From Morinoia aosen (lineage: Eukaryota > Arthropoda > Malacostraca > Amphipoda > Talitridae), in the NCBI GenBank assembly GCA_030386875.1, contig CM059562.1, positions 25,721,360 through 25,785,359 on the forward strand: DNA of 64,000 nt. Reading direction: 5' to 3'. Shown here piece by piece: positions 1 to 9,637 of the stretch. Under the pieces are notes generated by a model. The model had not been told where the DNA came from. It was given only the letters and a program-made list of their open reading frames with translations, and ran no database searches. The position numbers were made by a program, and so were the translations under genes. Within the stretch, counting starts at the first letter, position 1. Every line of letters starts with the position of its first letter.

Positions 1-63
1 TTGTCGGTTGCGTAATCGCTGCATTGTTGGAACACGTGCAGATTCTTGGCGGAAGAATGTCAG

Positions 64-180
64 CCTCGGTATGGCTAAGTTAAGTTAAGTTATTTCAGGT
101 TTATTTAGATTAGTTTAGGTTAGTTTAGGTTAATTTTTTTTAATTAACTTAACTTTACCTAACCTAACTTCACCTACCGT
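64..180. repeat. Imperfect inverted tract of TTAGGT/GTTAAG-like words
   Basis: The left part is rich in GTTAAG and TTAGGTTAG words. After a T8 run the complementary words ACTTAAC and ACCTAACCTAAC follow, so the tract can fold on itself. The words resemble the arthropod telomere unit TTAGG, but they are irregular and interstitial. I treat this as simple-sequence DNA or a decayed palindromic repeat. Confidence 0.45.
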
Positions 181-1366
181 TACGTCAATACCGTATTATA
201 ACATATTTACATGTCCGTTTCTTCACTTTTACATACGACGTTCTCATTACTTCAAAGCTGAATAACTCGAAAATTACGCATCAGCGTGCCAAAAATGTCA
301 TACTTGTAAAACATTCTTAAATGTATTCCTCTAGTGATTCCAGGGAACCAAATTTCTAAATTCCGTGAGCGCAATAAGGTATAATTTGACTTCCTGAATT
401 GACAATGTAGGACTCTAAAGTAGGGTGAGGTTGAAAAGACGTTATATGTAGAACTCAGGTTTGGTAGTTTGTTCGACAATTCAGAGCAGTACATAACAAA
501 ACTTTTCTTACGGCTTCAAAGAGCATGAATTCAAATATAAAGTTTTTCTTTCCCGTAAAAGCATTCCTACTACTAATTCACCGGTTGCAGAGGAGGCAGG
601 AATGCCTCCATTTCCTTACAACGATGACGAGTACGAATTCCACACTTTAGCAATGCTAATGCCTCTCGCATTGAACAAAGGCCAATTTTTTTCATCCCGA
701 ATTTGCGGCGGCGAGGATGACAATATAAATTAACAGAGAGTTTCTTTAACCAAGGAAACTTCAGTTAAATTTCAATGAGCGTACTATATGAATCAAGAAG
801 CTTTTGTTGCTGTCGTGTACTCGAGGCGCCATAAAGATGAACGCAGCAAGCGACTTACCTTTAAATACGACGCTCTCTACAGAGCATTTCTTGCGACTAA
901 CCCTGGAGCTGTTTGGCCTGATTTAGGAGTCTGGTATTTATGGCAGTTCAAGGGAAATAAATCGACGAGTGGCTCCTTTGTTAGCAGAAGAAACGATGTC
1001 AGGCCAACGGATGACTTACTTCAGTGAGTCTCCGGAAATACGAATCAAATAAAACGTTGTTCTTGAATTTTCGCAATTCAACTGCACAATTTAATTTTGT
1101 AGACCGCATCTAAAATTATTAAATTTTCATTCAGTACAGCATTATAAGCTCAAGATTATGCAGTATTCACACAAATTTCTTTTCACATCACTATTTCAAC
1201 TGACAAAAGATTTGACTCATACTTTAGTGCTGTACGTATTTATATAACATTTATTGTGGTTTTTAATTCACTTACAGATAATTTTATGTCACACTTATCT
1301 CTCATTTGTCCAGGTTATTAACTACATTGCGACTCAACCTGGTGTAATTTACATGAGCGATCTACG
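181..1366. other. No recognised gene
   Basis: AT-rich sequence without a recognisable domain. The longest open frame is 79 codons at 788-1027 on the plus strand, with no similarity I recognise, no repeat match and no clear splice context. I do not call it a gene. Confidence 0.5.
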
Positions 1367-1594
1367 TTAACACGTTCCCTGCGAAGGGACCCACCGGTGG
1401 TCCCTTAGGTTTTTTTCAAAGTGCTGCTGACCCACCTGCAGTCACTAACTCATTGATTATAAATACTTAATGAAAGCTAAATAAAAACCCTATCCAGTTT
1501 ATTTTTGCTATTTTCAAAGTAGATTACTACAACTGAATTTAAATTCGAATTGAATATTGAACTTCAGTTTAACCCATCGCAGTTAACGTGTTAA
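1367..1594 (+). mobile_element. piggyBac-like MITE, copy 1
   Basis: The element is 228 bp including a TTAA at each end. The left end TTAACACGTTCCCTGCGA and the reverse complement of the right end, TTAACACGTTAACTGCGA, form the inverted repeat. It has no ORF. An internal palindrome around ACCCACCGGTGGTCC follows the left end. The TTAA target and the terminal repeat are typical of piggyBac-derived MITEs. Three related copies lie at 4076, 6700 and 9421, and the TIR is seen in all of them. Confidence 0.75.
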
Positions 1595-2009
1595 ATATTT
1601 TTCAAGATCATACATCAAGGGAATTGCGAGTGATCACTTATTAGGTAGGTACTTGTAGTTCGTAACGTCTACCAATCTAACAATCTTGAAAAATCAACTT
1701 CAATGACATAAGCACAATAGAAATAAATGTAAATATTTTCAGCGATCCACGACCGTGCAAGAAGCTTGTGATGTGTACTGTATACTTCAATTTGTTTCAT
1801 ACTGCAGAGGAATTTCCCATACGAGCTGTAGGTTTTTTCAGAGTGTTTTGAAATTTTCAACGCGCAGCAACACATGCAAGTCACGAGCCAAACTTATACT
1901 TAAAGGCTGCAACGAGAACTTCAGGGTTGTAATAATAATGTGCAAACACGGGGCATTAATATTTCTTAATTTTGCAGCAAAAAACAGAAATACTAAATTA
2001 GTTTGTTAA
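1595..2009. other. No recognised gene
   Basis: AT-rich sequence. Short overlapping frames on both strands (1669-1884 and 1755-2009) show no recognisable domain and are most likely chance ORFs. Confidence 0.45.
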
Positions 2010-2310
2010 GAAATCATTAGCCACAACAAAGGCTACCTCAAGAAAGCAAAAAGAAGGGACTGTGTAGTACGGACAGAACTAATCTATGAGATCTGCGGAA
2101 TCTATACAAAAGGTGAATTCGTACACAGGATACTCTGCTTATAGAAACAGCAAGTTAAGCAGGAAGAGGAAAAAAGACGAAGGTGAGAAAACAAAGAAGG
2201 CATGAACATTGAAATAAATTGAATGAGCACATAAGGCGGTAGACCTGAAAAATTATCTATAGCTGAGATACCTAACAGTACCTCCCCAGGAGGCACCTGT
2301 CCCCATAACA
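2010..2310 (-). mobile_element. B-type retroposon, copy B1
   Basis: The start (GCCACAACAAAGGC...) through GCGGAATCTAT matches the A-family 3' region. The rest (ACACAGGATACTCTGCTTA, then AAACAGCAAGTTAAGCAGG, then CTATAGCTGAGATACC) matches B2 and B3 but not A. The strand is assigned by analogy with A, whose variable A/T-rich tail marks the 3' end at the low-coordinate side. No ORF. Diverged copy; boundaries are approximate. Confidence 0.55.
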
Positions 2311-3272
2311 TAGAACAGACTATCTAACTAACCAGTACCTATTGCCTATCCCATGCCCATCGAATAAAATATGGGAAATATTAAAAATATTTGAAATTAT
2401 TACAGGTTATACAGGAAAATGGCACGAAACACTTTGATTGATGAGAAATTATACGCTTTTTGGCAGACTTTATTCCAAACAGAAATTACCGTAATAATCT
2501 TATACGAACCCAGCACAATAAATGAGTCACCGTTCCAGATGCTACCCGAAATTCATAAGAATTGCACCCTAAGCTACTATTAGGAAAATACAATAAGTAA
2601 TTGAAGAAAGCAGTACCTTTCGCTCGCAAATGCAAGTATAATAAGTTTACGTATCATTGGAGGATGCTCATTTATTATTACAGCCACAATATGATAATTG
2701 ATATAACCTAAATTAGCATAAATGAAGATGACAAATATGATCAATGCCAACCATCTCCGATAAATCAGAGGTCCCCTCTCAGCAGAAACGGAATTTGGCA
2801 GATTTCATAAAACCTTCTTCACGATGAGCTAGGATTTTTAACTTCTAATCCTCGTAGCCAGCTCGGCATCGCCACTCTTTGTGAGTGGTATTTACTAATT
2901 TAAAAGATAAACCATCAGTAGCCAACATCTTCGTTGAAAGTCATACAGAAAAAAAACATTCAAATCGGACAGAATGTGGCACAACTACAGTATGAGACTT
3001 GATTCTCTTGCTGTATTTTAATCGTATGAACCGCGGAAAAGTGCCATCTTCATTTATATTTACACTTGTAATTTTCGTGCTAAGTATTTTGGTAGCAACT
3101 GATTTATACATTTCCTAGATGGAGAGCCACCAATGAAGCGGTCATGAGCAGCACGCAGCTCGTGGGCCTCACCAGAGCAATCAGCACATGCCATGTCTAG
3201 TTTTGATATCTACAGCTACTGGCACGAGTTTACATGGAGCATTTACGAATAGAAAGTTTAGATTAAAATGAT
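2311..3272. other. No recognised gene
   Basis: AT-rich DNA; no domain, tandem repeat or family match seen. Confidence 0.5.
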
Positions 3273-3600
3273 CAGTTAGTCTCTAGCCACAATAGCCATA
3301 ACGAAGGTGTTTAGTGTTAACGGAACGGGGAATCTTTGCACAAGACGTGTTTCTACACAAGATCGCCTGTGCACAGAAACTCTAAGTTAGAAAGAGAGTT
3401 TATGGAACTAAAAAAAAAAGTCGAAGCAGAAAGGAATAGGGGGTGAAAAACAGCACAGCATTGAACAGAAAGCATGCATGGTCCGAAGAAATTATTCTAT
3501 TTAAACATAAAGAAGGCCTACCTAACATCCAACTCAAGACCTAGCATTTTCCCTAGGAGCACCAAATCACATAAATACAATAATTGTGTCCCCATGAGGA
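3273..3600 (-). mobile_element. A-type retroposon, copy A1 (old, long form)
   Basis: Diverged copy of the A family. Shared landmarks in order on the plus strand are CTCTAGCCACAAT, GGGGAATCTTTGCACAAG, the long-form spacer ending GCACAGAAAC, GTGAAAAACAGCACAGCATTGAAC, GAAGGCCTACCTAAC and ACAATAATTGTGTCCCCATGAGG. It retains the roughly 20-nt spacer that younger copies have lost. No target duplication is visible. An open frame across it is a by-product. Confidence 0.6.
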
Positions 3601-3682
3601 AAACGATTAGAAAGTCTTGTACGTGGCCTGAAGCTCGAGAGCTAAAAATTATTTTCAATACTGTACTAGTTTCTGATCTCTT

Positions 3683-3935
3683 GCATCAGCAAAGGCGATA
3701 TCAAGAAGCGACTAGAAGGTACCATTTGATATGGACTACTGCAAACGTAGAATCGATGCTCAAGGTGTGTTCCCACACGAAATAACATGAGCACCGAAAC
3801 AGCAAGTTTCAGAGGAAAAGGAAGAAAAGACAAAAGATGGATAGCGAAGAAGGTATGAAAACGGAGAGAAGCAAATTGGGCACGAAAGTTCCTTAGGCCC
3901 ATCTACAAGTGAGGTAACTGAACAGTTTTCCCTTC
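3683..3935 (-). mobile_element. B-type retroposon, copy B2
   Basis: Matches B1 and B3 in order: CAGCAAAGGCGATATCAAGAAG, GGTACCATTTGATATGGACT, AAGGTGTGTTCCCACACG, AACAGCAAGTTTCAGAGGAA, GAAGGTATGAAAACGGAGAG, GAGGTAACTGAACAGT. It lies 80 bp from A1 in the same orientation. Overlapping ORFs on both strands here are shadows of the repeat. Confidence 0.5.
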
Positions 3936-4075
3936 GGGTGCGAGACAAAAAACCTTTATCCATATCAATATGGGACCAAAATTTGAACGAACAGGTAAGA
4001 CGTGCATGTTCAACCCAGATAAAAATCGGTGAAGTGTCTCCAAAGGTTTGCTGCAGTTCGGTACAGTTAGGCATT

Positions 4076-4305
4076 TTAACACGATCCTTACGATACGACC
4101 CACCAGTGGGTCGTGCTTAGTTTTTTCTGGCTGTGAAACGACCGATCGATGGGTCGCTTGAAAAATTCTAACAATCTTTTTTAAATTAATGGCACTGAAT
4201 GGACACAGTTAATGTTTGGTTTTTATAAATTTACTAATCATTTTTTAATTCAGATTTGAGTTGAATATTGAACTTCAGTGTAACTCATCGCAGTTAATGC
4301 GTTAA
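4076..4305 (+). mobile_element. piggyBac-like MITE, copy 2
   Basis: 230 bp between TTAA and TTAA. The right end CATCGCAGTTAATGCGTTAA matches copy 1. The internal palindrome is ACGACCCACCAGTGGGTCGT, the same position as the palindrome in copy 1. The left TIR is eroded (TTAACACGATCC). It ends 13 bp before the hAT relic begins. Confidence 0.7.
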
Positions 4306-4677
4306 GGTTCATTAAGAGTAGGTTTGGCATTAAAAAACACCCAAAAAATACCCAAAACTCATAAAAAAACATTAGTCTGGAGGTTTTTGAAAGATTTAGT
4401 CACATATAAATGCGCAAACCTGTAAGAAAAACACAATGCAGGTTTTATTGTTTTTCTTTTATTTACTCAATTGCCAAACTTAGTACATTGAATCTAATTT
4501 GAAACTTGATTATTTCCCATGGGTTGTACAACACAATTTGTACCATCATGTGGAAGACTCTCGTGTCAGTGGTAGTTCTTAATTTCATTATCTTAGAGAT
4601 CAGCATGTGGCCTCAAATGTTTGAATATTTTAAGGAGCATTTGAGCTTTCCCTGCCCCAAACCTACACCAAACACTG

Positions 4678-4902
4678 TCACAGACAATGCCGACTGGCAG
4701 TATAATCTGACTGTATGTATCCAGGTCGCATCACTGAACAAAACTTGTAGAACACTTTATTATCTGTCACATTAGAATTAATATTTGAACTAAAGAAAAA
4801 TTTTCCCAGTTGAACATCAATTTTTTCTTCGTCTTCTTGAGAAGGGAAAAGGAACTCGGAAGTTCTACTCCGTTTCACTGGTGGTGGTCCAGTTGACTTC
4901 AC
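4678..4902 (-). pseudogene. hAT transposase fragment
   Basis: The 74-codon minus-strand frame contains EEKIDVQLGKFFFSS followed about 20 residues later by KFCSVMRPGY. This matches the conserved N-terminal part of hAT transposases, where the usual pattern is an (I/V)DxxLAxFF motif, a hydrophobic stretch and then LRPGYxPPS. The usual PPS after PGY is lost (IQSD instead). The RNase H-like catalytic core and the C-terminal dimerisation region are absent here. In an active element the protein would bind the terminal repeats and cut out the transposon. This is a broken piece within the hAT relic, oriented like the transposase relics in the other two hAT copies. Confidence 0.6.
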
Positions 4903-4993
4903 TGTAGTTGGTGCTAATGCAGAAGAAAAGGATATTGTAGACGGGAAACTAGCGGCCTAGAAAACTAATGCAGATAGCGAGCCTGCAGTATCA

Positions 4994-5474
4994 TGTTAGA
5001 CTTGATGAGACAACAAGACTGAGAGAGCCTAAAAATCACAAATTTATTAGTTACCAAGTCATACTCCTGATAGGATGGTAGTTCCTGCTTTTGATAGGTA
5101 GCATAATGTAGTATCGTGGTATATCATCACGATACGAGGTTTAGTAAAAGGTAGCTTTAACTACCGTATCTGAAGCCTTAACTTCAAGGAGTAGGATAAG
5201 GAAACTCTCAGCAAGGTTCCTATTCTTGTACTGACTCGTCTATACACCGACTCAGCTTATAAGCTATAGCGCTCGGAAGTTAGACAAGGCTCTTCCGGGG
5301 CATGCCAATGCGATGCGCCCTTAAGGCACGGCTTCCGGCGGAGGTCGCATTACGACATGTGACCTGAACGTGATAAGGAATCCGGCAAGACGTAATCACA
5401 GGTCTTCCGGTGGCGCGCAAACCTCAGCTCCGGAAATCCCATAAACACAACGATGCCTACTTCACAATATAACA
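4994..5474 (-). repeat. LTR of the Ty3/Gypsy remnant (3' LTR)
   Basis: On the minus strand the segment starts TGTTATATTGTGAAGTAGGC and ends AGTCTAACA, giving TGTTA...TAACA ends. It lies directly downstream of the integrase reading direction and of a purine-rich tract. Length is 481 bp. It contains a GC-richer middle. The matching 5' LTR is not in the window, so the exact ends cannot be confirmed by comparison. Confidence 0.6.
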
Positions 5475-5493
5475 ACTTCCCTCCCTTTAGATG
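5475..5493 (-). other. Polypurine tract of the Gypsy remnant
   Basis: On the minus strand this reads CATCTAAAGGGAGGGAAGT, a purine tract immediately before the LTR start. This is the position where LTR retrotransposons prime plus-strand DNA synthesis. It supports the LTR boundary at 5474. Confidence 0.55.
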
Positions 5494-5521
5494 AATATAT
5501 ATGACAAAAAGAAGGAAGAGC

Positions 5522-6573
5522 TCAACAACCCATTCGCATTACAGGTTTAATTACTCTACTTGATCTACGAGGTTCATTTTGCACAGGTGAACTGCTAACA
5601 GGCTGCAAAGCAGGAGTCTCTGTTTCCCCACTACGGATAGACCCCAAATTACTGTGCAACAACTGATTTAAATGTCTCTTCCAGATTACATTTAATGCTG
5701 ATATTTGTACATGAAAGATATTAACAGCCACTTTACTAACAATAATTCCCTTCAGCCACTTGGGACCACTTCTTAAATTCAGAGCAAGAACATGATCACC
5801 GACATCAAATTGAGTTACATACATAGGCTTAGACCTGGACACAGAATATTTAGGATGAACTCTACCTCTGGAAGTAACAAATTTACGATTGTTCAGTGCA
5901 ACAGAGGGAGCAATTTTTGTAACACTATGCGGAATACAATGCGATTGAAATAATGCTTTTGCTAGACGGGATTTGAACGATTCGGAAGAAGAGAGTTTTT
6001 TCAACAGGTCTTTAATGACTCTTACCCCCCTCTCAGCTTGACCATTGCTTGCTGGAGAGTAGGGCGGAGGTGTGAGGTGCTCAATGCCGTTGGAGATTAG
6101 AAAATCTTTAAAGTCTTGCGATGAAAAGTTAGAAGCATTGTCAGTTACAAGCACATCACACAACCCGTTTCTGCTGAAAATCATTCTCAACGCATCGACA
6201 GTATCTGACACACTCGTGGATGGTGCCACTTCGCATTCAATATATTTAGAGAACGCATCTACAGCATGAAAACAATTTTATTCTCGAAGAAAAAATGATC
6301 GACATGAATACGTTCAAAAGGACGAGAAGGAGTAGGCCATTCTACATTTCTAGACTTAGGTTTTGCCCGATTTAATTGACATTGGGGACAACATTTTACG
6401 ATGTCTTCAATAGTTTTGTCCATTCCGGGAAACCAAATAACAGTTCTGGCCAACGACTTCATGCCACAAATGCCAGGATGTCCATCATGAAATGTTTCAA
6501 GGACTAAACTACGCAATGACTTGGGAATAAAAACCCGTTCTTTATAAAGTATACAACCTTTCATGATGGTCAT
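5522..6573 (-). pseudogene. Ty3/Gypsy integrase remnant (frameshifted)
   Basis: Two minus-strand frames together cover an integrase of an LTR retrotransposon. The first (6573-6259) has the zinc-binding HHCC module: two histidines in the HDGHPG region, then CCPQC. It runs into the start of the catalytic core. The second (6229-5522) carries TDNASNF with the second catalytic Asp and NGQAERG with the catalytic Glu, followed by a C-terminal domain with GDHVLALNLRSGPKWL, a typical Gypsy GPF-like region. A frameshift near 6250 separates the two. Protease, reverse transcriptase, RNase H and gag are missing. The integrase ends about 50 bp before the LTR, the normal order pol-PPT-LTR. This is an old dead copy. 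Confidence 0.85.
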
Positions 6574-6594
6574 CTGAGGTAGCAGGTTGGTAGC

Positions 6595-6660
6595 GATCAG
6601 TTTTGATAGGTAGCTTTTTAGGTAGCAGTAGGTAGCTCAAGTTTTGATAGGTAGCTTTCT
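6595..6660. repeat. Short direct repeats TTTTGATAGGTAGC
   Basis: TTTTGATAGGTAGC occurs twice here, with intervening GGTAGC words, and once more inside the LTR near 5089. The relation between the three is unclear; it may mark a rearranged LTR fragment at the broken 5' edge of the Gypsy remnant. Confidence 0.45.
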
Positions 6661-6699
6661 TTGCAGCTTAAGCTGTGTTCGCACTGCGCACACAAATCA

Positions 6700-6939
6700 T
6701 TAACGTGTTCATCAACACTTTGACCGTAATTGGTTGAACTGAAGTTAAATTTTCAACTCGAATTCAAAGTCCATTGTAGTAAGCAATTTTGAAAATAGCA
6801 AACATGAACTGGATCATGCTTTCATCTAGCATCAACCAAGAGTTTTTGAAAATCGAGTTTTTGACTACTGGTCGCTGAGCAGCATTATGAAAATTCCCTC
6901 CGTGGCCACCGGAGGCGCACGATGCAGTCAAAGTGTTGA
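6700..6939 (-). mobile_element. piggyBac-like MITE, copy 3 (inverted)
   Basis: Reverse orientation relative to copies 1, 2 and 4. It starts TTAACGTGTTCATC and ends GCAGTCAAAGTGTTGAA, so the right TTAA has mutated to TTGA. Internal palindromic block GTGGCCACCGG near the right end. It sits in the hAT relic between the Gypsy remnant and the hAT right end. Confidence 0.65.
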
Positions 6940-7117
6940 AAAAATTACTGATGAGTAGAATTAAAGATAACGTAATCTAATAAAATAACAAAAAAATACT
7001 ACAACGTAGTAAAACCCGATTTAAAACCTAACAAAACCCGATAAAACTCAATAAACCCCTCAAAAAACAGGTAGGCAATTTTTTTTAATACGGGGTTTTT
7101 CCAACCCTGATTTCGAG

Positions 7118-8908
7118 CAGTACGAGGAGCCAATTGTTTTAGTTGCAGCGAAAATCGATTCCAGTCGCTGAATATTTGGTGCTGCGAAAACTATACGCTT
7201 ACCACAGAACACATTATCGGTCAATAATGGGCATTACTGAATAGCCGACAACTACGGTTCTTTCCCGATCAATGGGTTTACCTGAAAAAATTACTGCAAT
7301 GAGACACGAAGTCACGGTGTAAGGGAACTGCTGTAAAATGACATCATTATCGTTGTCTCAATATTATTGCGCCAAACTGCTGTGGTACTGCGCCAACTTT
7401 CAATAAGCAGGTATGGTTTCTCAGGTACAATGCACTGTCAAACACAAAGTCAGAAAAATATAACGGAAGCTGAGAAATTATTGGGTCGACCATTTATTTT
7501 AGAACCTTAAAATACAAAGCTTTAAGGTTACTTACATATTTTTTTTTAAAGTAACATGTTGAATATCTAGCAAAGACTACTGCTATGCCATTTTCCCTTC
7601 CGGTGGAATGAACACTGAATTTCAAAGCTTGCCTCGCTCTCATCATGTGCTACAGGAAGGTCCGTTGAGATAACTGTGATCTATGCCACCAATAACGTGC
7701 ATGGATATCTAGTCGGTGAAGTTCAGGAACGTCGCTTTCGTTTTAGCTTCATTTAGACTTACTTGCAAACGAGTTGATACAGTTCCTGGACGATCTGATG
7801 TATATCATGGAAGTTCGAACGTATTCAACTTTGTTCGTTTCTCCCGGCAAAAACGGATCGTTAATAGATCGCTCGCAAACTAAACACATCCGCATGACTC
7901 AAAATGTGAATCTATTTAGAGAAGAGAGAGTGCATTAACGCAGATCCTAACTGAGTTACGGAACTAAAGTTGATAACGACCATTCGCCATTCCAACAACT
8001 ACAGTGAAGCCATCACAGGTCTTGAGCGCGCAACTTCGGGCGTATGTCCTGCCAAGCACCGGAAAATTATCCGCGGCCTCAAAGTTTTCAGGGCAATTTT
8101 CGGAACACAGGCCATCGTACTGAAAATAAAAACTGATAAATACAGTTCCTAAACTTATAAATGGGGTACGATGCTGGATCTCTCACAGGCAACGCTGTCC
8201 CGCAAGATGCGCATACATATATAGGGTCATATGATTCATCGAAGCTAATCACCGAATGAGACACGAATTGTCAAACAACGCAGGCGATTAACTCAAGGTG
8301 TGAAAAGTTCACTTACAAGTTTAACTAGGTAACATCACTCCTTTTCAATTATTATAATGATTATGGACATAAAACAATAAATACAAGCAGTGCATACATT
8401 TTTATCTGCGTAGTTATTGAGCGGAAATTTTGTTCCTCATTATATAGCGATGACAGACACCGCTCTCGACACGTGTTCTCAATACTTTCGCGCTGCAAGA
8501 TTTCTCGCAGACGTACTTTGTGGTTAAAATTTTTTGTTGTAATGCTAAGTTGAATCTTCAAGGTATATTGATATGACAGCTCCTCCGAATAAAGCATACT
8601 TATCGTTCGCCTCGCCGGAACATACTTTCGTTTACCGTAGAATAAATCTAATTGAAAGCATTTCACAGCATCACTTACCATGAAAAAATTTCAAGACAAG
8701 GAGTAGAAGCACATTCGAAGTACCCACAATCAATAAGGAAGGCCACGCACGAGAAAATAATTCCGGGTTTGGAATAAACAAAAAAACGTAATCTCATGTT
8801 TGAGATTACTTTTTTGATGAGAGCACGAGAATCACTCGTGTCTACTTGGGTTCTGAGTTACAGCTCCTGTTCTACATGCGAATACTCGACCATCGAAATT
8901 AGTGCAGG
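7118..8908. other. No recognised gene; one small hairpin
   Basis: No transposon family or domain seen. A perfect short hairpin lies at about 8784-8816: GTAATCTCA, 4-nt loop, TGAGATTAC, flanked by A-rich and T-rich arms. ORFs of 60 and 106 codons (7970-8152 plus, 8361-8681 minus) have no recognisable content. Confidence 0.45.
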
Positions 8909-9265
8909 TTAGATTAGATAAGCCTAGTTAGATTTCCCAAACCACCACGAAGGTGTTCCGAAGGGAGAAATGAGGAAAGCATCATTAAGTACAGAATTAA
9001 GACTAAGGTGAATTCATGAACAAGGCGAGTCCCACACCCTGTGTATGGCAAGACTGAAATAAGTTTATGAACTCAGACGAAAGTTGAAGGAGAAAATTAA
9101 CAGGCGCTGATGGACAGTAGTGAACCGAAAAAAGATGGTCCGTAACAAAACAAAAACCAATTTTATTTCAACAACTCAACCTCAGTCCTTCCCAAGACTA
9201 AATTTTACAAATCTAACCTCACACATTCTTCCCTGAAGCGTTAATTCTCATATAGTGCATGTATA
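8909..9265 (-). mobile_element. A-type retroposon, copy A2
   Basis: Begins with GATTAGATAAGCC and CCACGAAGGTGTTCCGAAGGGAG. Good match through GACAGTAGTGAACCGAAAAAAGATGGTCCGTAACAAAACAAAAACC. The element 5' part (right side here) is strongly diverged: CCTCACACATTCTTCCCTGAAGCGTTAATTC. Confidence 0.6.
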
Positions 9266-9420
9266 TTCAAGGAATCATTCTGAAGAATGAAATCAGAGCG
9301 CATCTTCCTTCCCTGCACCGAACACTCGTGTGGCATGTGAGGATGTTACACTACGCTCTGTCATAAATTTAGCCGTGTATTTTTCACTATTTTAGTGATA
9401 ACCCGTGAATAAGACCATCT

Positions 9421-9637
9421 TTAACACTTTAACTGCGACGTGAGCCACTGGTAGTCACTCAGGGAGTTATTAGAATGCTGCAGACTGACCAGCAGTCGCA
9501 AACTCAAATTCCGTAAATACTTAATTAACATTAGATGAATGCACGATCTACCTAATTTCACTATTTTCAACATTGCTTACTAAAACTGACTTTAAATTTG
9601 AGTTGAATATTAAACTTCAGTTTTCCGCAAAGTGTTT
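9421..9637 (+). mobile_element. piggyBac-like MITE, copy 4
   Basis: Left end TTAACACTTTAACTGCGACG is well kept. The interior carries TTGAGTTGAATATTAAACTTCAGTTT as in copies 1 and 2. The right TIR is eroded (CCGCAAAGTGTTT). About 217 bp. Confidence 0.65.

Larger units (their letters stand above)
4319..7109 (-). mobile_element. Old hAT element relic hosting a Gypsy remnant and a MITE
   Basis: The left end TAGGTTTGGCATTAAAAAAC, followed by runs of ACCCAAAA, resembles the left ends of the two better hAT copies at 35437 and 47217. The right end GTTTTTCCAACCCTG is the complement of a CAGGGTTGGAAAAAC end. The flanks ATTAAGAG (4311-4318) and ATTTCGAG (7110-7117) agree at 6 of 8 positions, consistent with a decayed 8-bp hAT duplication. 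A transposase fragment on the minus strand (4678-4902) supports the family. The inner part is replaced by a Ty3/Gypsy fragment and a piggyBac-like MITE. Confidence 0.6.

Noticed and set aside
3474-4120. Several overlapping ORFs of 60-104 codons on both strands
   Set aside because: They lie across A1, B2 and a MITE; frames are not conserved between copies of these repeats.
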